DNA of 64,000 nt from Myrica gale (taxonomy: Eukaryota > Streptophyta > Magnoliopsida > Fagales > Myricaceae): assembly GCA_963930655.1 (NCBI GenBank), contig OZ005620.1:3735001-3799000 (forward strand), written 5' to 3'. The notes beneath the pieces are model-generated. The model was not told the origin of the DNA and ran no database searches. It was given only the letters and a program-made list of their open reading frames with translations. Of the stretch, positions 11,701 to 26,700 are shown piece by piece. The position numbers were made by a program, and so were the translations under genes. Position 1 is the stretch's first letter. The number at the start of each line of letters is the position of its first letter.

Positions 11701-14700
11701 TTTGTAGATTACCTTTATTGGAATGCGTGTAGAAGATAAAACATGTTCGGTTTGTAAATTTGTTGGATTTAAGTGTATCCTAGAATACTTATCAAAACGA
11801 ACGTCCTCTAATAGAATTTCATTCTGAAGACACCAAGATGTATACAGTTTTTATTAGAGCACTGATAATACCGACCTCGATTTCAAAGACCGAAACAGAG
11901 ATTTCATGTTACTTTCTTTTTTAAACCTGTTGATTTTGGTAATTCCTTGTTTTATGACAGGATTTCTACCACCGAAAGTGAAAAAAAATTGACAGGGGTT
12001 TAACACTTAATCTCAAGATATAATAACTAACATGGAGTGTTTCTCTAAGTTAGATTGCACCAAACCATACTAGGTTAAAAAATTTAAATAAAAACAAGAA
12101 AAAACAATGTTGAAGACCACATCAAAATACACTACATTCAATGAGTTAAATCTGACTCAAGTGGTAAAAACCATGTCATCTGAAGCATCTGTAAGTATAC
12201 ACTTCCCAGCTATAACTGCACATGAGGCGCCTAACTTCAGAAGTCAGTGGTCACTGGCACAGCTAAGTAGGGAAACATTAGAAACTATTGACTCTTATGG
12301 AATATATTTTACTAAGTGAATACATTGTATAAATAAGATATATTTATATGTTTGTAAAGGTTGACATACCTCAAGATCACTTTTAAAGCACAATTCATGG
12401 AATTGATGCAGCATCTTCTCCAACATTACGAGTGAATAATATGCCTCTCTCCAGAAAGCAACATCAGGCTCCTCAGCAACATTTAGCTGCCTACTGGTTA
12501 CAGCACCGATGGCAGACTGCAAAATCTTTCTAGCCACATGCAACACTCTATTAACATGTCTTTCAAATCCTCTCTTCATGACCTCAACCAGTAATCCCAA
12601 TACCTGTACCAACACAATCAGAGACCACAAAACAACAAATATTTTGGGAGAAAGAGGAAGGGAGGGAGAAAAGAAGGGGGGGGGACCAGGAATGAATGAT
12701 CTGTTATGTTTATTGGGACCCCTATTCAACTATAACAGATAATTAAATCTGGACTACAACGTATGGAAGCAAAACATCTGACAATACCAAGAGAGAGCCG
12801 AAAAGATCGGGACCAGAATGCTCATGAAAATATAATAATCCCAGACACTGAACAGCACACACCATATACGACAATATGGAATTCATAAAAGCTACAAGAT
12901 TGAAAGTACCATGCACCTCTCATTGACAATACAAATGGTCATTTGCCGAATGTATTGCTCATCCAAGTAATGTTACACTCCACATGATAGTAAGGGTGCC
13001 ACCCGGGGAAGCTAGCCCAGACCAATCTGAGGCCAATCCTGAAATTGGGCAAGTGTGGGTTGGGAATTTTCAAGCCGGGCTGCACTTCAGAACAAAGTGC
13101 CAGCCTAATTTATTTGTGCTGGGCTAGGGTTGAAGCTCCAATAACCTAGAGAAAACCCATAGAATCATCTAAAAACCCAACCTGTGGCTCACCCTTTTGA
13201 CATGTTAATTTTTCATTTGATTCTTTACTACTGCTCGGGTAGAGTTTTGCTTATTTGACTTCGTTTTTTTCTATGTAGTTCATGTATGTGGCTTCTTCTC
13301 ATTGTTATTTAAGTATACTCTCTTGTCTTTGAGGTATATTTACATTAATTATTAATCTCTCATAGACCTCTGACATTGTTGCAGTTGTGGTTTGCCGATG
13401 AAAAGACAGACAGTTCAAAATAGGTCATATTAAGTTATTTTTGCAATGAGAGACTACCTACCACCTGATGGACTGGGTCAGCGATTGATGTTTTATAAGT
13501 TGGGTTTTCTGTCAAGTCTATGTATGGGTTGCTTTCGGGTGGGGATTCTTTGCCTTTCCCGTGGAGGAGTGTTTGGCGGTCTTGGTGTCCCTACAGAGTC
13601 TCCTTTTTTGTGTGGGAGGCCTCTCTTGGGAAGATTCTAACTATTGATAATCTTCGTAGGAGGGGTTTGTATGTTGTGGATTGGTGCTTCTTATGTAGAT
13701 GTGACGGGGAGTCTGTTGACCATGTTTTGTTGCATTGCCCTTTAGCGCGGGGGTTGTGGTCTCATGTGCTCTGTCTTCTGAATTTTCATTGGGTTATGCC
13801 TGAGAAGGTGGTGGAAGTGCTATGGTGTTGGAAGAGAAAGTTTTCCAATCCAATCGCGAAGGCTATCTGGAGATTGATACCATCCTGTATTTGGTGGTGT
13901 CTTTGGAGGGAGCGCAATAGTAGATGTTTTGAAGACTGTTCCTTGTCTCTTGACAGATTGCAGAGGGCTTTGTTGTTTTCCCTTTTTTGTTGGGCTAATT
14001 CTATGCTTAGATGCCCTTTTGTGGATTTAGATGATTTTCTTAGCTTTCTTGCTTGTTTGGATCAGTGATTCCGGTATAACCTTTGTACTGTTTTCACTAT
14101 TTCTAATGAGATTGGCTTACTTATCAAAAAAAAAATAAGTTGGGTTTAACTTGGATTGGCCTTAGTTGCAGCTCTACCTTTTAGTGTAAGCTGTTGGGCC
14201 ACTCTCTAACTGCTCACACCTGAAAAACTAACGGTTATCTGACACGGTAGAATAGCCTAGTTGTCTGAGGTATTTGGTTCACATGGATCAACTCTCAGTA
14301 TCCTACCTCTAGTTATATTTCTGTATCTTATCTTCAATTCTGTTTTTCACTTGAATTGGGACCGACTTGCAGTTTCACGTCTTAGTGGAGAACGAAAGGC
14401 TTACAGGGTGCCTAATTTTGAATGTTGTTCTTAGTAGCTTAAGCTCTTGGGATTTAGGCAAGCACTACCCATGGGGAAAAAAGAATCGACTTCAGAGTGG
14501 TTCCGACAAGCAACCCTACATAGGACTTCTAGTGACCCAACAACCACCATCATACACAACCATTCACGTCTTCGTGGAGAAAGAAAGGCTGGGAAGGTGC
14601 CTAGTTTTGAATGTTGGATTACTTCTTAGTAGCTTAAGCTCTTGGGCTTTAGCCAAGCACTACCCGAGGAAAAAATAATCGACTTAAGCGTGGTTCCGAC

Positions 14701-17700
14701 AAGCAACCCTACATAAGGCTTCTAGTGACCCAATAACCACAATCATACACCACCATTCACGTCTTAGTGGAGAAAGAAAGGGTGTCTAATTTGGAATGTT
14801 GGATTATTTCTTAGTAGCTTAACCTCTTTGGGCTTTAGCCAAGCACTACCCGTGGGGAAAAAAGAACTGACTTAGGAGTGGTTCCGACAAGCAACCCTAC
14901 ATAGGGCTTCTAGTGACCCAATAACCACTATCATACGCAACCATTAAGAGCACTCGCAACCATGGTAGGAGCTATCTGCACCCAGAGAAAATGAGACCAC
15001 CATGTGTGTGTTGGATTCAAACACGCACACACCACTATCATTAGCTAGAATCAACTTTATAGGACTACAAAGCTTAATTACCTGTGCAGCAGCACTCCAC
15101 AAATGCTGTGTCTCTTCTGAATACCAAGATAAAGTGTACTCAATGATGGAATGGAGTGAATGTGAGCTTACACACCCAATGAGCTTCTTTATCGCTGCAC
15201 CAGTCATGGAACGAACCCCATTATCGTGATCGTTGGCCAAGCACACCACCAAATGCACAAATAAAGTCTGTGATTGCTCATCCACATTTTCTTTAGGAAA
15301 TTTGACAATGATCGCATGAAGCATTTCAAGCACAGCTTCTCTTCCAGTTGAATGCTCATATCTGCAAAAGTTGTAAAGGTACTTTAAATAATCTAAGAGA
15401 AAATTACAAAAAAAATAAAAACCCAAAGTTACTATCAGATGCTTGCCTCAGATTTGAAAGCAGAAAATCTAAATGTTGTTGCAAACGTTTCGCTGAAAGC
15501 TGATAATCAAGTAAAAATTGCAACAAAATTTGACTGCACTTCTTGCGAATTGAGTCCACTTGACTTGTCACCATCAATTCACCAACTTGAGTTACAAGAT
15601 CATATATCTCGGCAACAACTAGCTTGCGATTAACAATTGCCTTTAGCAGTGAAAGGGCAAGATCAGAAGGATTTTTTTCAATCTCCACAAACAGGGGAAG
15701 CTGAATCAAAAGATGCAGCTGATCTTTTGAAGGGGTGATTCCAGTGCTCCTCAGAAGCACAGTAAACAGTCTTAGACACGACTGCATTAGAGGACTGCTG
15801 GAAGTTATCGAGTTCTGTGCAATATCCAGGACTGCCTCCTTTATCTTATCAGCTTGAGATTCGAGGGATGGTAAAGGCAGCCTTACCAATGGAGTGAGGC
15901 AACTAACGGATGCAGATAAAATATCTTCATACTTGGAGTCCAAGCAGTTACTTAGAAGTGTGACAAAAGGATCCAACAATGATAACACGTGTTTGTCATT
16001 TCCTTGTTTCAAACTTTTGATCCGTTTATGCAATATTCTGAGAGCAAAAACAATAATAAGATGTGAAGATACATTGACAACACGGCCTGAGGTCAATCGT
16101 TTCCCACTCAAGTTGTTTCTGTGATGTTTCTTTGCCTCTATAACTAATGAATGTCCACCCTGACCATTTTCGTCCTTAATCCCATCTTCAATGAGGCCAT
16201 ATAAAAAGATGAAGAGGCCAGTCTCATCCACAGATGGATTACGTTCAATACCAAAAGCTATGTGATTCAACATTCTTTCCAATTCTGTTTTAACTTTGGG
16301 CGTCAGCTGCTTCTGCAAATGAGTTGTAACAGGTGAAAGAAGCTTCAAGGCATGGGTTTGGAATGTTACACTCTGGGCTATCAATTCCAGGGTATGAAAA
16401 GACTTCCGTGCCTTAGTCTCCTTCATTTTTGAAGCAATCTTTTCAACCTCTTTCTGCTCCGCAACATCTCCAAGAATGTCACATTCTACTACAGAAAGGA
16501 GATCTTCCAAACAATAATCCAATTTTCCACTAACAGGAACTAAAAGAGACTTGGACAAGATAAAATTGAGTGTGTATCCCAATACATGCAGCTCATATCC
16601 TCGTTTCAAGGTAGCTCGCAGAACTCTGACAATAAACTGCAAGTATTCCACCCCAAGCTCCTTCAAACATGCAGCCAAAGCTGACCTAGCTTCGTCTCGT
16701 ATGCTTTCCAAACGATTCTTTAGGAAGTTAGAAATACAATGAATGATACTTGGAAGAAGCGAGTCCATTATGTCTGCGGGAAGCAACTTCAGCAGTTTCA
16801 ATGCAGCAAGATTGATATTCACATTGACCTTATCAGAGTCAGAATTAAGTAGCTTCTGTACCCTTGGGAACACAGTCTTACGAAGGCGCATCTGTATCTC
16901 ATTCACCATATTAGAAGTTCTATCCTTGCATAAAATAGCTTCAGAACCCCTACTAATGGTCTCAGCACCAGAAGCATTCACCAAAGATTCATCGGCTTTT
17001 TGGTTACAAATTTCTGAAAAATGAAATTGATCCAATATAGAGCAAGTTAGTCTGAGGAAGAGCTTTTGTTTGTTCGGATTCTTTGTCATCTCTCGAAGGC
17101 ATCTAACTAGTAACGCATAGTATGACTTCCATTCAACATGACCAGAAATTGAAGCAAGGGCCTCTATGCATGCAGCTCTGACATTTTCTCCTGTTCCGTC
17201 TTGTCCATCAAACAACATACTAAAAAAGAGCGGCACAAAGACTTTGTTTAAAATACCCTGAAGCACACAACAGCATAGTGAGTTTCAGTAGATTGGCAGC
17301 AGTCTTTGGATGTGAGAACAACAAATGAACAGTGTAATTACCTCTGACATATCGCTTGTAATGATAACATTCCTAAAACGTAACAGTGCCCTCGCTCTTC
17401 TATGTCTCTGAACAAATGGAAACAATATCAAATTCAAAGATTGTAATTTGTTACAAGAACTATATCCAACAAAGAGACCATAATTTGTTACAAGTAGAAA
17501 CAATCAAGTCAAAAAGATGCTTCTCTTCCTGCCGGAGAAAGGCAATGAAAACAAGTATCATCATGCCTTCAAGCCGTTTTGCTAATGCAGGAAGCTATGT
17601 TTAGTGTTAAGAATATTGGGAGGATATAACTCTGACAACTCACCTGTAAATGGATAATATTGTTGAAAAAATCAACCTCAGCATCTTTACTGCAAAGAGC

Positions 17701-20700
17701 CCTCAAGGAATCAAGATTGGCTACTTCTGGAAGTTTCAACACCATTTCTCGTAGTAAATCAATCCATTCCTGATACCAAACCAATCAAGAATAAAAACAA
17801 CATATTATTTGCATCCCTGCTATACTTATTTAAGTTTTTAAGATTATTCTAACAAATCTGGGCAACAGGAGCTTGATACCTTTTTGAAAGTAGTTTCTCC
17901 ACTCAACTTATCCCCAATATGCTTCAAAAGAAACTTGTTTGCCATACGGTGAATAGATGCTCTTGTCCAAGAACAATAGTCATATGTAATCATCTCACGA
18001 GTAATTCCTTGGTAACCTTCTCTTTCTTGGCCCAGAATTAGGGAAGAAAATTCAATAAAGGAAAGCAACGATCTATAAGCACTGTTCCGTAAGATCAATT
18101 CTTCAGACAACAGGTCATGCACACAATGTGACAGAATAACCAATGCATGATCCTCGTGAACTGTATAGAAAAAATCGACACAAATCTTTTCATAAGCATT
18201 GACGATAGTGTCATAATCAAGGCTACCAATTTCTGCAGCCGAGGTTGCGTTCAAGTCACGAACAAGTTTTACCTGCAATCCAATCAAGAATTAAGACAAC
18301 AGATAATTCGGACCAAGAAATCTATTAGGTTCCATCAGAAGTGACACCCATATGCCATACCATGAACAGGACAGATGCATCAGCTTCAGCAAGAGAATCA
18401 AGAAGATTACAGATAGCCAACCGCATCTCTAGTTCAACGGAAGCAAGTAGCGGGGAAACTGCCACAAGAATTTCTTTGGTACTGTCACTTCCTAAGACTG
18501 GTACAATATCTCGAATCACTTGCACAGCTTCAGAACAAAGATCTACAAGAAAGAAAAAATTCTAAGGACGAGCTAAGATGGATGGTGTCTACCAAAATTA
18601 ATATCTCAACAGATATCCTTACCAAAATGCTTAGCTCTCCTTGATATGAACGGGAGCAAGATATCCACAAATTTCCTCGCTAGCAATGGGTCCTTTACAT
18701 ACTTTGATAATAGTTGGAAGATTCTTATGTCCCTCTCCCCAGGACATTTGAGCAATTTCCTGGAAAAGAAAAACAGTAAAATCGTAAAGTGAACTACTTC
18801 AATAAGTATCTTTTCCTTTTCCCAGAAAGTACCTTCTAAGACAAAAGGGGAATCTTTGTATACAGATCAAATATCTCCGGAATTAAATATTTTGACTCCA
18901 ACAAGGGCTGTCTGTATTGTCTTTAAACTAGTAACATAATTGTTTCCCTACGGATTGGGAGGTGAGTTTTGTCTACCCAAAATTTTGAGAATAGCAAGGA
19001 AGTTTGATGACCCTCTAGCATTGGTAGTTTGGAAGATGATCCCTTCTTGCATTTGGTGGTGTTTATGCAGGGACCGAAATGGTAGATGCTTTGAAGATTT
19101 GGCTATGTCATTGAATTGTTTGCGGGGCAAGTTGTTGCAATCTCTTTATTTATGGGCTAATGCGGTGTTGGATTTTCCTATTTTGGATTATCCGGATTTT
19201 CGTAGTTTCTTAGCTTGTATGGTTTAGGTGTCTCAGTATAGTCCTTTGTAATGTGACACATTTTTTTATCAATAAATTTTATCTTACTTATCAGGAAAAA
19301 AAAAAGAAGCAAGAAATGACCAAGAAAACTGGCATGAGTTATCTCCATAACCTTGGATACTAGGGTGGAGATGGATAAATTGATCCATTAAACTGCATGG
19401 AAGCAGTGTTTGCTTCTGCACATGTTGGAGTGCAATGCATGCAAAGAAAATCATCTATATGTCAAGAATACTACTCTGCAGACATGTGGAGAGCCATGCA
19501 TGCAAAGCCAATCATCTACTACTCCGCAGATAAATATCAAACAACGGGCATTAACACGCAAGCAACACAGAAAAAGTACACATTAAGGAAACAGTAATAA
19601 AAATAAAACTATAACAAGAAAACTAAATTACAAAAAACGCCATCTAATACCTCTTGGTTGCACTATCACTTTGAAAGAGGCAATGCAAGCTGCAAATAAG
19701 TGTCTCAAGGTTTGGAAGTAGAATTCTCTTTGTCGTACCATCTTCATCACCCCATTCACTATCAAGATTCAACAAGTTCTCAACGAACTTAAGAACACAT
19801 GAGATAATAGCTTCAGGAGCTGACATGACACTCAGTATTGAAAATATATCAGGAACAAGGTTCTTTTCCCTATTCAAAAGAGATACAAGCCTGTGGCTTC
19901 CACTCATAACAACAAAGCAAGAGAACAGTGAACTTGGTTTCTCACTGCTGGAACCCTCCTGTCTGAAACTGTCTACTAAAGGTTTCACAGATGCAAAGAA
20001 TAGGTCCCAGAACTCACAACCAAAGTCGATACCTTCATACTTATTGAGGGCAAGAAAAACGATTTTCAGGCAAAGAGACCTTAATTCTTTGAACTGCTTC
20101 ATAGCGCTGCTGGTCTGCAGGTTAACCATGACCTTCCATCAGTAAGTTGACATTTAACCATCTATAACTGAACTAAGCGAAGTACTGGATTCCATTCAAC
20201 ACTTACTTATTACAATTCAATAAGGTTAAAAACGCCAACATTCTAAACTTCCATATAAATCTAGCGTACTTGACCTCTCTATAATCTAGATTCGATACAC
20301 GCTATGCTAAATATCGGCTAAAAGAAGCACCAACCTCAAACAAGGAACATGATATAATAAAAGGCTGGAGAAAAAAGGCTTCAATGGTAAAGGAAGGAAA
20401 AAGCAAATAAAAACTTTTGCCAACCACACAATCAGTTGTAGAACACTAAGCGGTATTAGGTTGGGTTTGAAGCAATCTACTATCAAAATATAAGAGAAGT
20501 TACCAATCAACCATAACAACTGTGATTTTAGTAGCATTCAGCATGATAAACACCATACCGGGATATGACTTGCAGGTGCACCATCTTTCTCAGGCACAGT
20601 CAGGTCAGCACTAGAACGACCTTCAAGTCTTGATGTGCAGCTTCCCAACACCCGCACAACACAACCCATTAATAGATCAAGAAAAGGTCTGATATGCAAT

Positions 20701-23700
20701 TCATCAAAAACCCCTAGGAGATCTTGAATCACATGCATAAAACCATATCTTTTCTTCCAAGAGAGGGCTGTAATACTATCCACAGTGAAATAATTTAAGA
20801 ACGCATGAAATTGATCCATATAATTTTCAGGTGAAGTCTTAAACCAAAAAGCAGAGCTCTCAGTTTCTGGTGGACCAATTTGCAATGGCTTTATTAACAA
20901 TGCAAAGAAAAGAGGAAGCTCCTCAACATCGATTTGAGCAATGAAACCCAGAACTGCCTTTCGGTGATGAACACTTGCATTCTGCATAGAAGTTCAGTAA
21001 TACTAGGTAATAAGGATGCGTGTTGCGAGGAAGAAATACAAATGAGGAAAATCCTACAGATTAAACAAGATAGAATAAAAGAAAAACGATCTTAAAAATC
21101 AGCTAATGCATACCTTTCGAGAGGCAAGTGCCTTCAATTTTCTAACTTTTGGCATCAGAAGACGGATAACTATAGGCACAAGATAAGCTCTGTGTTGTTC
21201 TTCAATTAGATTCGATTCTTTAGACAAACTCCATGTTGTCAGTTCTTCTCGCAAGTATTTGGAACTTATCAAGTTCCTGAGATGCTGGGCATTCGAAAGC
21301 AAGAAATCATCCTTCCAAATTAACAGGCAATCAAGAACCTTCAGCTGTATTTCGGTATCATTTTCATCCAGGAGCCTAACAGAAACATCACAAAATTCAA
21401 GCACTTAATAATTGTGGTCACACAGAGATTTAAACAGGAGAAAAGAAAAAGAAATGCTGCAATAATAGATTAGCACCAAATAAATAACTACAATGCGTCA
21501 TCCAAACACTGCACCAACCTATTTTGCAGAACTTCCTTAAGAAATTGACTCTGATAAAAAGACCTAGGATTCCGCATCATTTTCAGCAAATTTAACCATT
21601 CTTTAAGGACACCCTTCCACTCTTTGCCTTTACAAGCATCCGAATTGAACAATCCAACACTGCAGTACCAAATTAAAAAAGCAAATGAACTTTTAATTAT
21701 ATTTTTTGAGTAGCCCTTCACTAGTTCACAAAGTCTGCATGTGTATGCACAATAAAAGGCACGAGATCCAGCGGACAACTACCTTCCAAGATCATCGAGA
21801 TTATAGCCTAGAAACTTTAAGAGCAAAGGTATAAACTGACGAGACTGAGATTCAATAATATTTGGAATCTTGTGCAATGATTGGAGCAACAAGGATAATA
21901 CTGTTGCATGTGGAGTGCTATCAGATTCTGGAGTAACAAAAGCACGAAAACGCTGGACAAGATCTGCAAAATAAAAGCAGGTCAAAAACTAATCTTTTGG
22001 TTTCAAGAAAAATAAACTCAGAAAATAATCAGTTTATTGCTCTAAAGAATGCACTATCTAGCAAAAGCAGATTAAAGATATCCTGACGATGGCAAAAAAT
22101 CTAGCTGTCACATACCACCAGACTCGTCGTGCAATTCAGAGTTCCCTCTGTCTATTTCATGAGATGTCTGAAATATCAATTGGTATTGCTCAATATAACA
22201 AACAAATTTATCCCATACAAGTCGTACATGCTGGCTCATCAGAACTGCAAGACACTCTAATGCTGGATTCCAAAGATAGCTAAATCGGTTATTCAATATT
22301 CCAACTATCCCATTCAGAACAAGGGGCACATAGGCTTCAGGAACCATCCCAGCAGAGAGGCCCATCTGTAGTCTAGAGATCAATAGGATAACTTTCCGGC
22401 TGGTAGAAATTGAAAGAGGTGTTTCCTCAATTGAGAGAAGCAACTGAAGAACCTGAATTTATGAAGGGAAATCAAACAATTTTATGTAGTTGAAACATGA
22501 CATCTTAAGGAAAATATACGCAATATAATTAATCAAGACATGGTGTCCAACTACAAGAGCGGCAAGAACACAGAAGCATACATTATTGCATCGAGTATCC
22601 ACAAGGGACGTCTGGGAAACTTCGGTCTTCATTTTCTTCTCAACAGGTTGATCCTTTGGAGAATCTACACAGCTCAGAGGCTCATAGTGACACAATATTC
22701 TAAGAGTTGAAAGCCGTATCACTTTGTTTGGGTGGCGCAAATTATCAGCAAATATGGTTACTTCATCGACTGCCCTTTCCATCGAAAGTTCTGGATGGTA
22801 CTTTCTATTGCTATTGTCTGCGTCCAATGTAGGCCTGACATTTCGATAATAGCACATAAGAAATGATGATATGAATCATTTGACAACTAAACAAATTCGT
22901 TCTGTAGCAAATCTCTAACAAGATCAATTTCGATTGGCTCTAGTTCCTTTAGAAAATATGATTAGAGTAACTATAGTCGAAGCAATGAGGCATAAATTGA
23001 TACTGAATCAGAATTTGGTAACTTCAACCCATTAACAACCACTTATGAATCTTTTTTTCCAATTACACCCACTACCTCAAGTTTCAGATTGGACTAATCC
23101 ATTAACCCAAATAGTTCAAGGGAGAAAATTGAGTTATTTGGGCCCTGGAGGATGATGGGGTGAACTGCTAATTTTAGGATACAAGATATCTATCCTAGTC
23201 ACAATGGGCGCATTTGCCCAATTTACACGTCTGAGGATTCAATGTTGGGCTTATTATATCCTCAGCAATTCAAGCAAGAATTGGTCACTAGGGGTCCCTA
23301 GAAAGCCCATTTTATAAAATCTATGCGAGAAAAAAAAATTGATAATTAAGAAATTTTTATTAGAAAAATAAGGTGTGGATGCTTTATTTTCACCAAGTAT
23401 AGATGAATACTATATTGATTAAATAAGACAATAATCCTAAAGCACTAAAACTTTGACCAAGGAAAAGGGAACAGATTCATAAGGTACAACAATTATTATT
23501 TATTTATTTTTTATAGTATAAGGTACAACAATTAATGAAGACAGGTTGACTTACCCGTACATAAAATCCAAATAATCAGCAACTGCAGACAAAACTTGTG
23601 AAGATGATCTATATCTTTTCGCAAGATGCAAGAATTTGCTTGTTTCTTCAGGACCGGATTCTTTACCATGACATGACTTTTTATAAGAACTCAAAGCAGC

Positions 23701-26700
23701 GCCAATAAGCCCTTCCCATGTTTGTTTTGGAAGACCTGCTATGCAGCCTGAGAGAATCCCGTATCAGGATAACAAAGAGAGCCAGATTTGGTAAAATAGA
23801 TTGAGAAACGCAATTTTGCTAAACAAGATATTGTTTCACTCAGTTGGTTGTGCCCATCTTAGATCCATTGAGAAAGCCAATATATTTTGCTTATTGTTGT
23901 AGATATGGAAGAAAACATCAACAGAATTGACATCGAAGACATTGATCTGTTATTGGGATCAGAGATACTTCCCATGTACAATGCACCAATAGGTGCCACC
24001 AGGGCACGAAGGCTTAAATCAAAAACCGAAACAGACATATTATAGTATCCATACTTAGAGACAAGGTAGATGGATAACAGACATATTATGCAGTATCCTT
24101 AGAGACAAAGTAGATGGATAACCATGTCCGCAGTGTATATTGCCCAACACTTGAATCCAAAAAGTAGAGAAGGTGCCATACCTGCTTCAATCATCATTAG
24201 CTGATCAAGTGCATTGATCAAATCCATTATATCGGATGACATTGCTTGGACATCAACCACGTGGGGATAGCAACTAATGATTCCCCACAGCAGAGCCAAC
24301 TTAGTCTCCTGAATAATTGTAGACAATGGATCCCTATGCATTACATCATTTATTGCCCCAATCCAATAGCGAATAGCCTCCTGCAAAAACCTCTGCATCT
24401 TTGGAAAGCCTTCTCCAAATGTCGCATTTGAGAAGTTGGGCCCTTGTGCTTCTGATTCAATTATCCCAAAGAAGGAGCGTAATAGATATAGAACCTCTTC
24501 TTGTGAAGTCTCCAGTAAATTATCCATTGAACTGAAATCCAACCAGAAAAGTCACAACTGTACAGAAAATAAGCCACATTGCATTCAGAAATATTTATCA
24601 TTTAACATTACCTCAAGATGTTATCTCTAAAAATATATATGATGCAGGGATCCTTCTGTAGTAGTTCTCTAATAAAAGCCAACAAACTGCAACACAAGCA
24701 TAATCTATGTAATCAACAACCGAGGATGATATAAACACATAGGAGAAAAAAAGGGGGGGGGGGTGCGAACTTAAAGGCTTTACCTTGAGTTCTTTAACCT
24801 AAATACAGAAGCCCATTCCAATGAACAGCTAGAGATGGCTGACATATTATTAAGATTGTAGAGCCCATTAAGAATGCATAACATCAAATCCAGAATCTTA
24901 TCAACAACGTCTGTTTGATGATCCTCTGCCTTGACAGTGCCAGTCAACATGACAAATGTTTGAATAAGAAACCCCACACGCTCAAGCAACAATTCGTAAT
25001 CTGTGAAACATTGTGGTAGTTTAGCTTGGTGCCAGAGAACATACAGAACTACGCAGCAAAAATTAATACAGTGATTAAACATAAAAGGTAGGGCTGTAAA
25101 GCAAACCAAGCTACTAAAGCACAGTTCAAGACCACCTGGCTGCAATGATGCTCAAAAAACTAAGGAACCAATTGGAGCAGCCTATTATCAGATCCCATCC
25201 ATTGTCTACCTTGAAAAGCCAATCTACTCAAGCTCAACTAAAATTCATCTATAGCAGATTATTCATATGATACACCAACCAAGGTTGAGCAGCAACTTCT
25301 TGGCACAAATCAGTTTGTTTACAGCCCTTACAAAGACAAAGAAAAGAACAAAAAAAAAGAACAAAAAAAAGGACACCATATCAATATATTTATGGCTCAC
25401 CATAAACCCTTCGCCCATTATGAATCCGAACAATGGAAATAAGCAGTGATAAGAGATGAGTTAGATGCGAAATGCATCCCTTAGTTACAGAGTCTGTAAT
25501 ATTTTGGTATAAGGATTTGACCACCAAATCCAACTCCTTTGGCTCTATCTCCTCGCAAAGTCTTTGAAAGGCAGTACTTACAACTTCAACAACAGCATCT
25601 GAACCTGCAGGGGGGAGAAAACAGAAAGAGGGTGAGAGAGAACAGAAGAGAAAAAAAGAGAACCATGAACTTCCAAAATTTGTCAACTCATAAAGTCAGC
25701 CATTAACCTGCAGATTCTAGCAAAAAAGTTAATGCAGAGTACTTAGGATTACATGTTTTTTTTATAAGTAGAGTACTTAGGATTACATGTGAAGGAGAAA
25801 AAACAAGTTCATGTGCAATCTTTCTCTAGTGGTTCTCTTTAGTCATTCTTTACTACTTATGAACCTCTCAGGTTGCAAAAAAATGCCATACTGGCTGTGT
25901 ACCTCTCTTATATACATTGATAAAAACACCCAAGAAAAAAAGCAAGACATTTGAAAATAAACCTTTTTCTATATAGAACGATTGTTAACATCCTGCCCTC
26001 AAGCACACAAGTAAAATCAAAAAATTGCCTCGTGGATATAGATTAGAGCTTGTTGGACCAATACCCTATGAAGTCATCAACCATATGCTATCTATTGTAA
26101 TCAATGACCTTTCACTTTTTATTCTTCATTTGATTAAATGGTTATGCTAGCTCATGCCCTCAAGCAAACAAGTAAAAACAAAAAATTGCCTCCTGGATAT
26201 AGATTAGAGCTTGTTGGACCAATACCCCTATGAAGTCATCAACCATATATATCATCAAATCCATTTTGAATAGCCACAAAATCAATCAATTCAAGTTTTT
26301 GGAACAACTGGTGACAGCCAATTAGCTTGATACTTAGGTCATGTTTGCAAACTAATTTTTTTTCAAAATTTTCATTACGCAAACATAAAAGTAGGACAAA
26401 ATTTTGGCACAAACATTTTAAGTTGACATTTTTATCCCTAACTTTTGCTTGTATTTTGATAATATTACCCTCATTTTTTAAAATTCGAAATATTATAAAA
26501 TAAATAAATAAACATCATAATCATCTCTATTCACAATCTCTTTCTTCATCAAATCATCTATCTCCTCACTTTTTCACCAACTCACATAAAATTTCCAAAA
26601 TTTCCAAAATCTACCCAAACATACTACAAAATTTTCACTACTTTTTCACAAAATCCCCTATAACTCCAACTCTCTTAATTTTCACACCACATCCAAAAAT

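Noticed and set aside
12960-13200. GC-richer patch in UTP20 intron 27
   Set aside because: It looks like a remnant of some repeat, but no ends, coding text or second copy could be found.
14367-14678. Open frames across the 190-bp repeat array
   Set aside because: The frame follows the repeat unit and gives a repeating text (GRCLVLNVG) with no protein-like features beyond that.
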